From the NCBI GenBank assembly GCA_028819255.1, contig JAPPMB010000040.1, positions 1-37,513 of the forward strand: 37,513 bases of DNA, given 5' to 3'. The notes beneath the pieces are model-generated. The model searched no databases. It was not told the origin of the DNA and worked only from the letters and a program-made list of their open reading frames with translations. This document shows, in pieces, positions 8,970-18,419 of this stretch. Both the position numbers and the translations under genes were made by a program. Within the stretch, counting starts at the first letter, position 1, and each line of letters starts with the position of its first letter. The stretch comes from Bryobacterales bacterium. GTDB taxonomy: Bacteria; Acidobacteriota; Terriglobia; Bryobacterales; UBA6623.

Positions 8970-10311
8970 GGAGGAGCCCCCGCAGCGGCCCCGTGCTGTC
9001 CGCGAAGCGCTCCACGGGGGCGCCGAAGGCGTCAAGGAGTGAAACGTAGAGGTCCGCCAGCGGATGGTCCTCGGCGTAGACCAGGTGCTGCCCGGTGGCA
9101 ATTCGCCCGCCGCCATCTCCTCCCAACAGAACGGGGAGCTTGTGCGGGTCATGCTTCTGACCGTCCGAGAGGGCTGACGAGAACACCACCAGGGAGTTCC
9201 TCAGCACGCTCGATTCTCCCTCGCGCATCTTCGCGAGCCGGTCCAGCAAGTAGGCGAACTGCTCCACGTGCCACCGATTGATGACCTTGTACTCGGCCAG
9301 CTTCTCATCCTTGCCGCCGTGATGGGAAACGTCGTGGTGCCCGGATGTGACGCCGTCCAGGAAGCGGAAGCTCACGTTGCTCACGGCGTTGCCGAACATG
9401 AAGGTCGCGATCCTTGTGGTGTCCGACTGGAAGGCGGCGGCGATCACGTCCAGCATCAAGCGCACGTGCTCGAGGTGGCTGGACGGCTGGCCGGTCGGCG
9501 CGTCCCGCGAATCCAACGGGACGAGCGGCGTCCATTCCGACCCCGCCCGGCTGGACGAGCGCTCCACCCGCTTCTCGATCGACCGGATCGACGAAAGGTA
9601 CTCGTCGAGCCGCGTCTTGTCACCGGCAGCCAGTGAGCTGCGCAGGCGCTTCGCGTCCGTGACCACGCGGTCCAGCAGGAGCGAGTCCAGCTCGGCTTCG
9701 GACGAGGGGGTACCATGCGCCGCCCGGAAGAGCCTCTCGTACGCCGCCCGCGGATTCAGCTCCCGCGGCAGTGGAGTGGTCGGCGAAGCCCAGGAAATGT
9801 GTGAGCCATAGACGCGCGTGTAGCCGACGACCGCGTCGTTGCCCACGGCGACGGGCGTCACGCCGAGTTCCAGAGAGGGCAGGGGAGTCAGGTGTCCCCG
9901 CGCCTTCGCGGCGACCTGGTCGAAAGACGTTCCGTTGCGAAGATCGGCACCCTGCGTCTTCCTGATCCGCGAACAGGTGAGGATCGAGGCCTCCTTGACG
10001 TAATGGCCGTCCCCGTCCTTAGCCTGCTCGTTCCAGAGATTGCTAAGAACCGTAACGTGCTTCCTGACAGGGGCGACGGGCTCCAGACTCGGCGTCAGAC
10101 CGAATTCGCCGCCCGCCTCTGCGGGCGTCCAGGATTCAGGATAGGCACCGTTCGGCATGTACAGGGCTGCCAGCCGCACGGGACCGGAACTGGTACCCTC
10201 GCCGCCCTTGGCGGAACCCATCGCCTCGAGCCAGGGCAGTCCCAAGGCGACGCCTCCCGTGCCGCGGAGCAATGCACGCCTTGAGATGCGCCGTTTCCTG
10301 AGCGGAACCAT
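8962..10311 (-). CDS. DUF1552 domain protein with Tat-like signal
   Basis: A 449-residue protein of the DUF1552 family, common in Planctomycetota, Acidobacteriota and Verrucomicrobiota and usually found with DUF1592/DUF1588 cytochrome-like partners; the biochemical role is unknown. The N-terminus has a twin-arginine-like signal (RKRRISRRALLRGTGG followed by ALGLPWLEAM). Family-typical segments include LYMPNGAYPESWTP, SLELGV, ATFMFGNAVSNVSF and the HHDVSHHGG segment near residue 360, rich in potential metal-binding histidines. ATG 10311 is preceded by AAGGTAGGA at a normal distance. Its usual partner, a DUF1592 protein, is encoded about 11 kb away at 21.4-23.3 kb rather than next door. It is divergent from the DUF1549 gene across a 237-bp shared upstream region and overlaps the small exported protein downstream. 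Confidence 0.88.
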   Translation of the reverse strand: MVPLRKRRISRRALLRGTGGVALGLPWLEAMGSAKGGEGTSSGPVRLAALYMPNGAYPESWTPAEAGGEFGLTPSLEPVAPVRKHVTVLSNLWNEQAKDGDGHYVKEASILTCSRIRKTQGADLRNGTSFDQVAAKARGHLTPLPSLELGVTPVAVGNDAVVGYTRVYGSHISWASPTTPLPRELNPRAAYERLFRAAHGTPSSEAELDSLLLDRVVTDAKRLRSSLAAGDKTRLDEYLSSIRSIEKRVERSSSRAGSEWTPLVPLDSRDAPTGQPSSHLEHVRLMLDVIAAAFQSDTTRIATFMFGNAVSNVSFRFLDGVTSGHHDVSHHGGKDEKLAEYKVINRWHVEQFAYLLDRLAKMREGESSVLRNSLVVFSSALSDGQKHDPHKLPVLLGGDGGGRIATGQHLVYAEDHPLADLYVSLLDAFGAPVERFADSTGPLRGLLHG

Positions 10312-10548
10312 GTCCGTTTCCTACCTTCTCACAAGATCATAGTTCAAGTCCGGCCCGCACATGCCTGATGTCCCTGGCGGCACGACCCGGCGGGCGCGTT
10401 CGGACCGGTTCGGCCGGCGGCCGCCGCGGCCATGGTGAGGGACGCCGGAGTCAACGACCGGTCGTCGGGGAATCGGCGCAGGCCCGGACATGATCCCGCA
10501 CGGACCCGCACGGCGCCGGTGTATGATTGCGGCAGTCGGCGACGGGCA

Positions 10549-13500
10549 ATGAAGGGCCTGATCCACAGGTGGGGACTCGCCCTCCTCATCTCCTGCACCA
10601 CAATCCAGGCCGATCCTGCGTCGGACTGGTTCGAGGTCCATGTTCGCCCCGTCCTGGCGACCCGCTGCTGGAGCTGCCACGGACCCGAACTTCAGCAGGG
10701 CGGGCTCCGGCTCGATTCCCGGGAATCGATCCTGAAGGGAGGCGGGCGCGGGCCGGCAGTCGTTCCGGGAGACGCAGCGCAGAGCCTTCTCATCCGGGCG
10801 CTTCGTCACGAAGGGCCTCAGATGCCGCCGACCGGCCGGCTGTCCTCCGAGTCCGTCGCCGCCATCGAAGAGTGGATCGATCGCGGCGCGACCTGGCCTT
10901 CCCCTGCCAAGGTATCCGCGTGGACGGAATCGGGGCCGGCGGATGCCCACGGCCACTGGGCGTTTCGGCCCGTACGAAGAGTCGAGCCGCCCGAAGTGCG
11001 TAATGAGGATTGGGTGCGGAATGCCGTCGACCGGTTCATCCTGGCAAGGCTTGAGGAGCTGGACTGGGAGCCGGCGCGCCAAGCCGACAGGCGTGCGCTC
11101 ATCCGTCGAGTCAGCTTCGACCTGACCGGGCTTCCTCCTCGTCCCGAAGCCGTCGAGGCCTTCGCCCGGACCGGTTCTCCGACCGCCTACGAAGGCTTGG
11201 TGGACCGGCTACTCGCATCGGATCAGTTCGGCGAGCACTGGGCGAGGCACTGGATGGACTGGGTGCGCTACTGCGAATCGCACGGCAGCCAGGGCGATTT
11301 CGAACTGCCGATGGCCTGGCGCTATCGGGACTACCTCATCCGGGCGTTCAACTCGGACGTGCCGTACGACCGGATGATCCGGGAGTACTTTGCTGGCGAC
11401 CTGGTCCGGAACCCGCGAATCGACGCCGAGAGCGGCTTGAACGAGTCGATGCTCGGCCCGGGCAACCTGCGCATGGTTGAGTACGGGTACGTTCCCGTCG
11501 ACGCGCTCGAAGACCAGCTCAAGGTGGTGGAGAACCAGATCGACGTGTTCTCGAAGGCCTTCCAGGGACTCACCGTCGCCTGCGCGCGCTGCCACGACCA
11601 CAAGTTCGATCCGATCACGCAGAAAGATTTCTTCGCCCTCTACGGCGTGCTCGCGAGCAGCCGGCCCGGGCTGGTCGCCGTCGATTCGGCCAGCCGGCTT
11701 GCTGCCGGGCGAGAGCGCTTGGAGGAGCTCCGGCGGCGCATTCGCGCCGAACTCGCCTTGGCCTGGAAGGGCAGCGGGATCGCGTCGCTGCTCCGGCAGG
11801 CGGCCGGGCGGCTGGATGAGGGTGAGGAGTCCGGTGAGGAGGACAAGTCGGGCGAGGAAGAGAATGCGAGACTGGCCGCCTTCCTGGCCGGCCTCGGAGA
11901 GCTCGATCCCGAGGCGGAACACCCCCTGAGGCTGTGGCTCGATCTTCGCCATCTGGAGAAAGAGGAGTTTCTGGAGGCTTGGGAAAGCGAACTGGAACGA
12001 TGGCGGAAGGCATCCGCCGACCGGCGGGAGTCGCGGGGGTCCGTCTATCGGCTGGCTTGGGATCTGCGGCCGGGCGGTGACTACGGAGAGTGGTTTCCGA
12101 GCGGACCGGGACTTCCGCCCGCGCCCGCCGGGAACGGCGAGTTCCACGTGCTCCCCGAGGGCGACCGCATTCTGGAGGGACTCCTGCCGGCGGGCGTCCA
12201 CACCGGCCTCGACACCGCGAAGTACGGCGGCATTCTTGGATCGCCGCGATTCCGGGTCGAGAGCGACTACATCAGCCTGAAGGTCGCGGGCGGCAACTTT
12301 CCGTCGGCCAAGGTGATCGTCGAGAACTATCCGATCGGCGACGGCGGGATCCATCCCGCAACCGACATCGAGAGCGGCGGGCCGCACTGGATTCGCTTGA
12401 ACACCTCCTACCGCAAGGGCCAGAATGCCCACCTTGAGCTGCAGACGCTGGGCGACCGGTCCCGCCCGTTCAGGCCCAGTTCGCGCATTCCCGATCGCAG
12501 GCCGGCCGAGGATGGCCGCTCGACCTTCGGAGTCATCAAGGTCGCATTCCATGATTCCGAGGACCTGCCCGAAGACGAGCCGCTGGCGCTGCTGCACCTG
12601 ATCGAGGGATTCGACCCTTCCGGAATCGCGGCGCTCGAGGGGAGAATCCAGCAGCTTGCACAAGAGGCTGCTTCAGCCTGGGCGGAGGGAACGCTCGACG
12701 ACCGGCAGACGGCATTCCTGGATGCACTCCTTCGTTCCGGGGGCCTTCCCGCGACCTTGGAAGAACTTCCGGAGATGCGCGGCATGGTGGACGAGTACCG
12801 CAGGCTCGAGGCTGACGCACCCGTTCCCCGCAGGGCGCCGGGAGTCCTTCCGGGCACTAGCTTCGATCAGGCCCTGTTCGAGCGAGGCGACCATACGAAG
12901 CCGGGCGTACCCGTCGAGCGCGGGTATCTGACATTCCTCGACGGAGAGCCGTTCCGCACCTCCGGCAGCGGCCGGATGGCTCTCGCGGAGGCTGTCGCCA
13001 CGCGCGAGAACCCGCTGACGGCGCGTGTGCTGGTGAACCGCCTCTGGCACTACCTGTTCGGGAAGGGCATCGTGGAGACAGTCGACAACTTCGGCACGAC
13101 AGGCGGGCGGCCGTCCCATCCGGAGCTTCTCGACTTTCTTGCCGACCGGTTCGTCACCGAGGGCTGGTCCGTAAAGAGCATGATCCGATACATCGCGCTG
13201 TCCCGCACGTACCAGATGGGCGCCACCGCGTCGGCGGCGGCGGCGGCGAGGGATCCCCAGAACCGGCTGCTGCAGCATCAGGCCGTCAGGAGGCTGCCCG
13301 CGGAGTCGATCCGGGACGCCATTCTCGAGACATCCGGCGATCTCGACCGGACGATGTTCGGGCCGAGCATCAATGTCTACTACGTGGGCAAGACCGAGGG
13401 CGGGGGACCGATCGGCCCGCTGGACGGCAACCGGAGACGGAGCGTCTATCAGGCTGTCCGACGGAACGCCCAGAATCCGTTCCTGAAGGTCTTCGACTCG

Positions 13501-13842
13501 CCGGAGCCTTCCACCACGCGCGGCCGGCGGGACGCCACCAACATTCCCGCCCAGTCGCTCGCGATGCTCAACGCGCCATTCGTCGTCAGCCAGTCGGAGC
13601 GCTGGGCGAATCGCGTCCTGGCGGACGGCTCCGTCGCGCCCGAGGACCGGGTCTCCCGCATGTTCAGGCGGGCGACCGGCCGCGTTCCGGACGGTCGGGA
13701 GACCGACCTTCTCATGTCGTCGCTGACAGGACTTGCAAAGTCCCGCGGCACTCCGGAGTCCGAGTGGATGCAGGATCCGGATCTCTGGAAGGATCTCGCA
13801 CAAACGCTGTTCAACCTCAAGGAATTCCTATATCTCAGGTGA
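10549..13842 (+). CDS. DUF1549/DUF1553 protein with N-terminal planctomycete-type cytochrome c motif
   Basis: A 1097-residue exported protein of the PSCyt1-DUF1549-DUF1553 architecture. A signal peptide ([14 protein letters not shown]) is followed by a cytochrome-like module with one CWSCH haem motif (Cys40, Cys43, His44) and the distal methionine region [12 protein letters not shown]. Residues about 160-400 form DUF1549 ([26 protein letters not shown], the [11 protein letters not shown] segment and [12 protein letters not shown], a second CxxCH). A long variable central part follows, and then DUF1553 at about 800-1060 ([32 protein letters not shown]). ATG 10549 gives the signal peptide; the frame is open another 39 codons upstream but those residues look non-coding. 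The next gene, DUF1501, starts 5 nt after its stop, the standard operon partner. The pair is probably periplasmic; the substrate is unknown. Confidence 0.9.
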   Translation: MKGLIHRWGLALLISCTTIQADPASDWFEVHVRPVLATRCWSCHGPELQQGGLRLDSRESILKGGGRGPAVVPGDAAQSLLIRALRHEGPQMPPTGRLSSESVAAIEEWIDRGATWPSPAKVSAWTESGPADAHGHWAFRPVRRVEPPEVRNEDWVRNAVDRFILARLEELDWEPARQADRRALIRRVSFDLTGLPPRPEAVEAFARTGSPTAYEGLVDRLLASDQFGEHWARHWMDWVRYCESHGSQGDFELPMAWRYRDYLIRAFNSDVPYDRMIREYFAGDLVRNPRIDAESGLNESMLGPGNLRMVEYGYVPVDALEDQLKVVENQIDVFSKAFQGLTVACARCHDHKFDPITQKDFFALYGVLASSRPGLVAVDSASRLAAGRERLEELRRRIRAELALAWKGSGIASLLRQAAGRLDEGEESGEEDKSGEEENARLAAFLAGLGELDPEAEHPLRLWLDLRHLEKEEFLEAWESELERWRKASADRRESRGSVYRLAWDLRPGGDYGEWFPSGPGLPPAPAGNGEFHVLPEGDRILEGLLPAGVHTGLDTAKYGGILGSPRFRVESDYISLKVAGGNFPSAKVIVENYPIGDGGIHPATDIESGGPHWIRLNTSYRKGQNAHLELQTLGDRSRPFRPSSRIPDRRPAEDGRSTFGVIKVAFHDSEDLPEDEPLALLHLIEGFDPSGIAALEGRIQQLAQEAASAWAEGTLDDRQTAFLDALLRSGGLPATLEELPEMRGMVDEYRRLEADAPVPRRAPGVLPGTSFDQALFERGDHTKPGVPVERGYLTFLDGEPFRTSGSGRMALAEAVATRENPLTARVLVNRLWHYLFGKGIVETVDNFGTTGGRPSHPELLDFLADRFVTEGWSVKSMIRYIALSRTYQMGATASAAAAARDPQNRLLQHQAVRRLPAESIRDAILETSGDLDRTMFGPSINVYYVGKTEGGGPIGPLDGNRRRSVYQAVRRNAQNPFLKVFDSPEPSTTRGRRDATNIPAQSLAMLNAPFVVSQSERWANRVLADGSVAPEDRVSRMFRRATGRVPDGRETDLLMSSLTGLAKSRGTPESEWMQDPDLWKDLAQTLFNLKEFLYLR

Positions 13843-13847
13843 CCTCC

Positions 13848-15275
13848 ATGCCCGTTCGCCCCGGAACCAGCAGCCGGCTCTCGCGCCGCCGGATGCTGTC
13901 GCAATGCTCGACGGGCTTCGGCTCGGTGGCACTGGCGTCGCTGATGCCGCCGGCCCCGGCAGCGCAGCTGGTCGGCGGGAATCGCCCGAACTTCGCCCCC
14001 AGGGCCAAGAGCGTCATTTTCTGCTTCATGTCCGGAGGAGTGTCCCACGTCGACTCGTTCGACCCCAAGCCGCGCCTGGAGCGCGAGGCCGGCAATCCCA
14101 TGCCCGTCGAGGTCCGGCCGACGATGTTCGACGACGTCGGAGGGATCATGCCGAGCCCTTGGCAGTTCTCGCAGTTCGGCCGGAGCGGAATCTGGGTGAG
14201 CGAGCTGTTCCCGCACATGGCAACATGTGCCGACAAGCTGTGCGTGATCCGCAGCATGGTCAGCAAGGGCAACGAGCATGCGCAGGCGAACTACTTCATT
14301 CACACCGGGCACCCGTTCCTCGGCCATCCCAGCGCCGGCGCGTGGACGACCTACGGACTGGGGTCCGAGAGCGAGAACCTTCCCGGATTCGTTGTCCTCG
14401 CGAGCGGCGGCGTTCCACTCGGAGGGGTCGGCATCTACGGCAACGGATACCTGCCCGCAGCCCATCAGGCATCCTTCCTCTACCCGGAGGAAGAGGAGGC
14501 TCTGAACAACATCCGGCCGGCCGACCCCGACGGAGTGCAGCGCGGAAAGATCGACCTGATTCGGGCGCTGGACGAGCACGGCGCCAAGGAGGCTGGGACG
14601 GACCCGGCGATCGAGGCGGCCATTCGCAACTACGAGACGGCCTACATGATGCAGTCGGCGGTTCCGGAGCTGCTGGATCTCAGCGGCGAGACCCGGGCCA
14701 CCAAGGCGCTCTACGGCATGGATTCGCCCAATCCCGAGACGGCGGCATACGGTAGGGAGTGCCTCCTGGCCCGTCGCTTGGTCGAGCGCGGCGTGCGCTT
14801 CGTGGAACTGACGTGCCTGATGCGGCCCGCCGTGCCGGGGCAGGTCGGCAATCCGTGGGACCAGCACGGCGAGCTGAGGGAAGGCCACAGCGAAATGGCG
14901 ATGCAGGTGGACCAGCCCATCGCCGGACTGCTCAAGGATCTGACGGCCCGCGGAATGCTGGAGGAAACCCTCGTGATCTGGGCCGGAGAGTTCGGACGCA
15001 CGCCCTTTGCGCAGGGAGACGACGGCAGGGACCACAACCCGTTCGGATTCAGCATCTGGCTCGCCGGCGGCGGTGTGAAGCCGGGCTTCGTGTACGGCGC
15101 CACCGACGAGTACGGCTACCACGCCTCGGAGAACCCGACGAGCGTCTACGATCTGTGGGCCACCGTCCTGCATCTGCTTGGCATCGACCACGAGAAGCTG
15201 ACCTACCGTTTCGGCGGGCGCGACATGCGGCTCTCGGACGTGTTCGGGAGTGTCGTCCGCGACATCTGCGCCTGA
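13848..15275 (+). CDS. DUF1501 domain protein with Tat signal
   Basis: A 475-residue DUF1501 protein, a family in the alkaline-phosphatase/sulfatase-like superfamily that accompanies DUF1549/DUF1553 genes in many Planctomycetota and Acidobacteriota. The N-terminus has a twin-arginine-type signal ([11 protein letters not shown] followed by [11 protein letters not shown]). Typical segments: [18 protein letters not shown] near the N-terminus, [63 protein letters not shown] and the [22 protein letters not shown] ending. ATG 13848 lies 5 nt after the upstream stop, so the two are cotranscribed. Its stop codon forms part of a terminator-like hairpin shared with the convergent RND pump gene. The enzymatic activity of the family has not been settled, so no reaction is claimed. 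Confidence 0.92.
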   Translation: MPVRPGTSSRLSRRRMLSQCSTGFGSVALASLMPPAPAAQLVGGNRPNFAPRAKSVIFCFMSGGVSHVDSFDPKPRLEREAGNPMPVEVRPTMFDDVGGIMPSPWQFSQFGRSGIWVSELFPHMATCADKLCVIRSMVSKGNEHAQANYFIHTGHPFLGHPSAGAWTTYGLGSESENLPGFVVLASGGVPLGGVGIYGNGYLPAAHQASFLYPEEEEALNNIRPADPDGVQRGKIDLIRALDEHGAKEAGTDPAIEAAIRNYETAYMMQSAVPELLDLSGETRATKALYGMDSPNPETAAYGRECLLARRLVERGVRFVELTCLMRPAVPGQVGNPWDQHGELREGHSEMAMQVDQPIAGLLKDLTARGMLEETLVIWAGEFGRTPFAQGDDGRDHNPFGFSIWLAGGGVKPGFVYGATDEYGYHASENPTSVYDLWATVLHLLGIDHEKLTYRFGGRDMRLSDVFGSVVRDICA

Positions 15276-15309
15276 CGCGCCCCGCGTGGCTCAGTGCCGC
15301 GGCGCGTCA
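15273..15309. terminator. Shared hairpin between convergent DUF1501 and RND pump genes
   Basis: TGACGCGCC (15273-15281) pairs perfectly with GGCGCGTCA (15301-15309), and further CGCG pairing is possible inside the loop. The left arm contains the TGA of the DUF1501 gene and the loop contains the stop of the RND pump on the other strand. No T-run follows on either side, so it may stop transcription weakly or protect 3' ends. Confidence 0.55.
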
Positions 15310-18300
15310 AGGGCCGGCCGCTCTGCGGTCGGCAGGCGTCCGAACTTGAGGTAGGCCACGGGCACGACGAGCATGTTCATTGCAGTCGCCGTGACCAGGC
15401 CGCACAACACGACAATGGCGAGCGGCGCATGGAGCTCGCTACCGGCCTCGCCGAGTCCCGCCGCGATGGGGACCAGCGCCAGGCCGGTCGAAGTCGCCGT
15501 CATCAGGATCGGCGCGAGCCGCTCGGTTGCTCCGCGGACGATCGCGTCGCGGAGGCTGGCCCGGCCGCCTTCCCTCGCGATGCGCTTGATGTGCGACACC
15601 AGCAGGATCCCGTTGCGGGTGGAAACGCCAAACAGCGTAATGAAGCCGATCAGGGAAGCAACCGACAACACTCCTCCGGACAGGAACACTCCGACGACCC
15701 CTCCGACGAGCGCGAACGGGAGATTGAGCAGCGTCAGGACGGCGTCCCTCGCGGACCGGAACGCCGTTGCGAGGAGCACTCCGATACCAATCAGCACCAG
15801 CGCGCTCACCACGGCGATGCGCCGGGTTGCCGTCACTTGGCTCTCGTACTGGCCGCCGTACTCGACCCGGTAGCCCTGCGGGAAGTCGACGTCCGCCTCG
15901 ATCCGCTCCCTCACTTCCTCTACGAACCCGTGCAGGTTTCGACCGGATATGTTGCAGGAGACTGTGATCCTGCGCTGGACGCTTTCCCGCATCACGACGT
16001 TCGGGCTGCGGTCTTCACGGATGTCCGCAATCGTCGAAAAGGGAATCCTGGCTCCCGAAGGGGTGTCGACCACAGCCTCCCGGATCGCCCCGATGTCGTC
16101 CGGCCTCCCGCCCTCGAACCGGACGACGAGCGGGAACGCGACCTGGTCCTCCCGGACCGATCCAACCTCCACCCCCAGAAAGACCGCCTTGAGGGCCTCT
16201 GCAGCTGCGGCAGCAGGCAGTCCGTACCTGGCCAGGTCGTCGCGCCGGAACCGGACGCTTGCTGTCGGGACCTCGGCCTGCTGCTCCATGGAGAGGTCAA
16301 CCACGCCCCGCACTCCGCTCATCGCCTGTTCGACCCGTTCGGCGAGAGCGCGGAGGGTCGCAAGATCGGCACCGAAGATCTTGACTGCGACGCTGGCCCG
16401 GGTTCCGGAAAGCATGTGGTCGATCCGGTGCGAAATCGGCTGGCCGACGTTGATCCTGGTCCCCGGCACCAGACTTGCCCTTTGACGGATCTCCTCGACC
16501 ACCGCATCTCGAGGCCGGGCGCTCGGGACAAGCTTCACATCGATTTCCGAGGACTCGACCCCCTGCATGTGCTCGTCCCGTTCGCCGCGGCCCGTCCGGC
16601 GGACCGTCGACACGGCCTCCGGCACATTCAGGACGGCCCGCTCCAAGGCGGCGCCGAGCCTGTCGGACTCGTCCAGGCTTGTTCCCGGGAGCGTCACCGC
16701 GGTGATCGTCAGCGTGTCCTCCCGGAACTCTGGAAGAAAGGCCCGACCCATCGATCCGAAGCTGGCAACCGCCACAACGACGGTCAGGCCGGAAGCGGCG
16801 AGCACGAGGGCTCCGCGGTCCAGACTCCATGCAAGCACCGGCTGATAGATCCTGCGGAGGAAGCGAATCGTCACCGACTCATGCGACGCCCGCGTCGACT
16901 TTCTGCGCGCAAGCAGGAACGAGCAGAGGACCGGCGTCACCGTGAGCGCAACGATCAGCGACGAGAACAGTGCGACGGCGTATGCGAAACCGAGCGGACG
17001 CAGGAGCGGTCCCTCGATCCCTCCAAGAAACAGTAGCGGCGCAAAGACCAGGATGACCACCAGCGTCGCGAACGCGACGGGACCGCGGATCTCGGAACTC
17101 GCCCTATACACGACCTCCAGTGCCGGTCTCCGCTCGGACTCGGGAAGGCGGCCGTTCTCCCCTAGACGCCGGACAACGTTCTCGACATCGACGACCGCGT
17201 CGTCCACAAGTTCCCCGAGGGCGATTGCGAGCCCGCCAATCGTCATGCCGTTGATCGTCAGCCCGGTCGCCGCCATTCCCAGCACCGCGCCGACCAGCGA
17301 AATGGGGATGGCAAGCAGCGTGATCATGCTGGCCCGCGCATTCGCCAGGAACACGAGCACGGCGACCACCACCAGCAGCCCGCCGTAGCGTGCGGCCTCC
17401 TCCAGGTTTCCTACTGCCAGCTCAATGAAGTCCGCCTGGCGGAAGACGTCCCCTCGAATCTCGATGTCCGACGGCAGGACCGCCCGGAGATCGTCAATGG
17501 CGCGGTCGACTTCGGCGGTCAGCTCGAGCGTGTTCACTTCGGGCTGCTTGCTGACGCCGACCACGACGGCGGGAGCTCCGTCGAGCGCGGCGGCCCCACG
17601 CCTGAGGGATTCGCCGGTTCGAACCGTGGCGAGATCCCGCACCCGGACCGGAACGCCCTCGGTCGTTCGGATCACCGTGTCCCGAATGTCGTCGAGGCCC
17701 AGATAGGTGCCCACGCCCCGGATGAGATACTCCTGGCCACTCCGCACCAGGAACCCGGCCGACGTATTCGCGCTTCCTGCTGAGAGCGCGTCCCGGACCT
17801 CGGCGAAGGCAACCTGGTGCGCGGCCAGCCGCTCGGCTGACACGACGACTTCGTACTGCTTCCGACCGCCCCCGATCGGTCTGACCTGGGCAACGCCGGG
17901 CACTGCGAGGAGCCGACGGCGGACATCGGTGTCCGCCATCGTTCGAATCTCTGCCGGGGTCCGGCTGTCCGAGGTCAGCGCGATGAACAGAATCTCGCCC
18001 ACATAGGATGTGACTGGTCCGATGGTCGGAGGGCTGGTGCCGGGGGGCAGCGACCGCTCGACGCTGCCGAGCCGTTCCGTCACTAGCTGCCGGGCACGGT
18101 AGATGTCCTCTCCCCAGTCGAATTCAACCCACACCAGGCATGCCCCGACGGCCGTCGCCGACCGCACCCGGCGCACTCCGGCCACCCCGCTGACGGCCGA
18201 CTCGATCGGGAGCGTGACCAGCTGCTCCATGTCCACCGGCGCCAGACCCACGTGTTCGGCGATCACGGTCACCGTTGGAGCGGCGAGATCCGGAAGCACG

Positions 18301-18410
18301 TCGACCGGGAGCAGGGAAAGCACGAATCCGCCCCAGGCCAGAACCCCGGCGGCGATTGCGAGAACGAGTGGGCGATTCTCCAGCGACCACCGTATGAGGG
18401 CGTTCAGCAC
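15291..18410 (-). CDS. HME/CzcA-like RND efflux pump, inner-membrane subunit
   Basis: A 1039-residue proton-driven RND permease, closest in pattern to the heavy-metal-efflux (CzcA/CusA) branch. It has the RND layout: TM1 at the N-terminus (LVLAIAAGVLAWGGFVLSLLP), DVLPDLAAPTVTV, a periplasmic porter domain, TM2-TM6 from about 340, a second porter domain and the last TM block ending near 1030. TM4 carries the proton-relay residues (GELVDDAVVDVENV; Asp403/404, Asp408, Glu410). The HRIDHMLSGTRASVAVKIFG segment matches the second-porter motif of this branch. The substrate, metal or organic, cannot be read from the sequence. The start is GTG 18410, 9 nt after the adaptor stop, so it is the third gene of a TolC-adaptor-pump operon. 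Its end converges on DUF1501 with a shared hairpin. Confidence 0.9.
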   Translation of the reverse strand: MLNALIRWSLENRPLVLAIAAGVLAWGGFVLSLLPVDVLPDLAAPTVTVIAEHVGLAPVDMEQLVTLPIESAVSGVAGVRRVRSATAVGACLVWVEFDWGEDIYRARQLVTERLGSVERSLPPGTSPPTIGPVTSYVGEILFIALTSDSRTPAEIRTMADTDVRRRLLAVPGVAQVRPIGGGRKQYEVVVSAERLAAHQVAFAEVRDALSAGSANTSAGFLVRSGQEYLIRGVGTYLGLDDIRDTVIRTTEGVPVRVRDLATVRTGESLRRGAAALDGAPAVVVGVSKQPEVNTLELTAEVDRAIDDLRAVLPSDIEIRGDVFRQADFIELAVGNLEEAARYGGLLVVVAVLVFLANARASMITLLAIPISLVGAVLGMAATGLTINGMTIGGLAIALGELVDDAVVDVENVVRRLGENGRLPESERRPALEVVYRASSEIRGPVAFATLVVILVFAPLLFLGGIEGPLLRPLGFAYAVALFSSLIVALTVTPVLCSFLLARRKSTRASHESVTIRFLRRIYQPVLAWSLDRGALVLAASGLTVVVAVASFGSMGRAFLPEFREDTLTITAVTLPGTSLDESDRLGAALERAVLNVPEAVSTVRRTGRGERDEHMQGVESSEIDVKLVPSARPRDAVVEEIRQRASLVPGTRINVGQPISHRIDHMLSGTRASVAVKIFGADLATLRALAERVEQAMSGVRGVVDLSMEQQAEVPTASVRFRRDDLARYGLPAAAAAEALKAVFLGVEVGSVREDQVAFPLVVRFEGGRPDDIGAIREAVVDTPSGARIPFSTIADIREDRSPNVVMRESVQRRITVSCNISGRNLHGFVEEVRERIEADVDFPQGYRVEYGGQYESQVTATRRIAVVSALVLIGIGVLLATAFRSARDAVLTLLNLPFALVGGVVGVFLSGGVLSVASLIGFITLFGVSTRNGILLVSHIKRIAREGGRASLRDAIVRGATERLAPILMTATSTGLALVPIAAGLGEAGSELHAPLAIVVLCGLVTATAMNMLVVPVAYLKFGRLPTAERPALDAPRH

Positions 18411-18419
18411 GGCACCGGC

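Noticed and set aside
13449..15191. A 580-codon minus-strand frame opposite DUF1501
   Set aside because: Shadow frame; the plus-strand DUF1549/DUF1553 and DUF1501 motifs are decisive.
15294..17036. A 580-codon plus-strand frame opposite the RND pump
   Set aside because: Antisense to a full-length RND gene; no domain visible.
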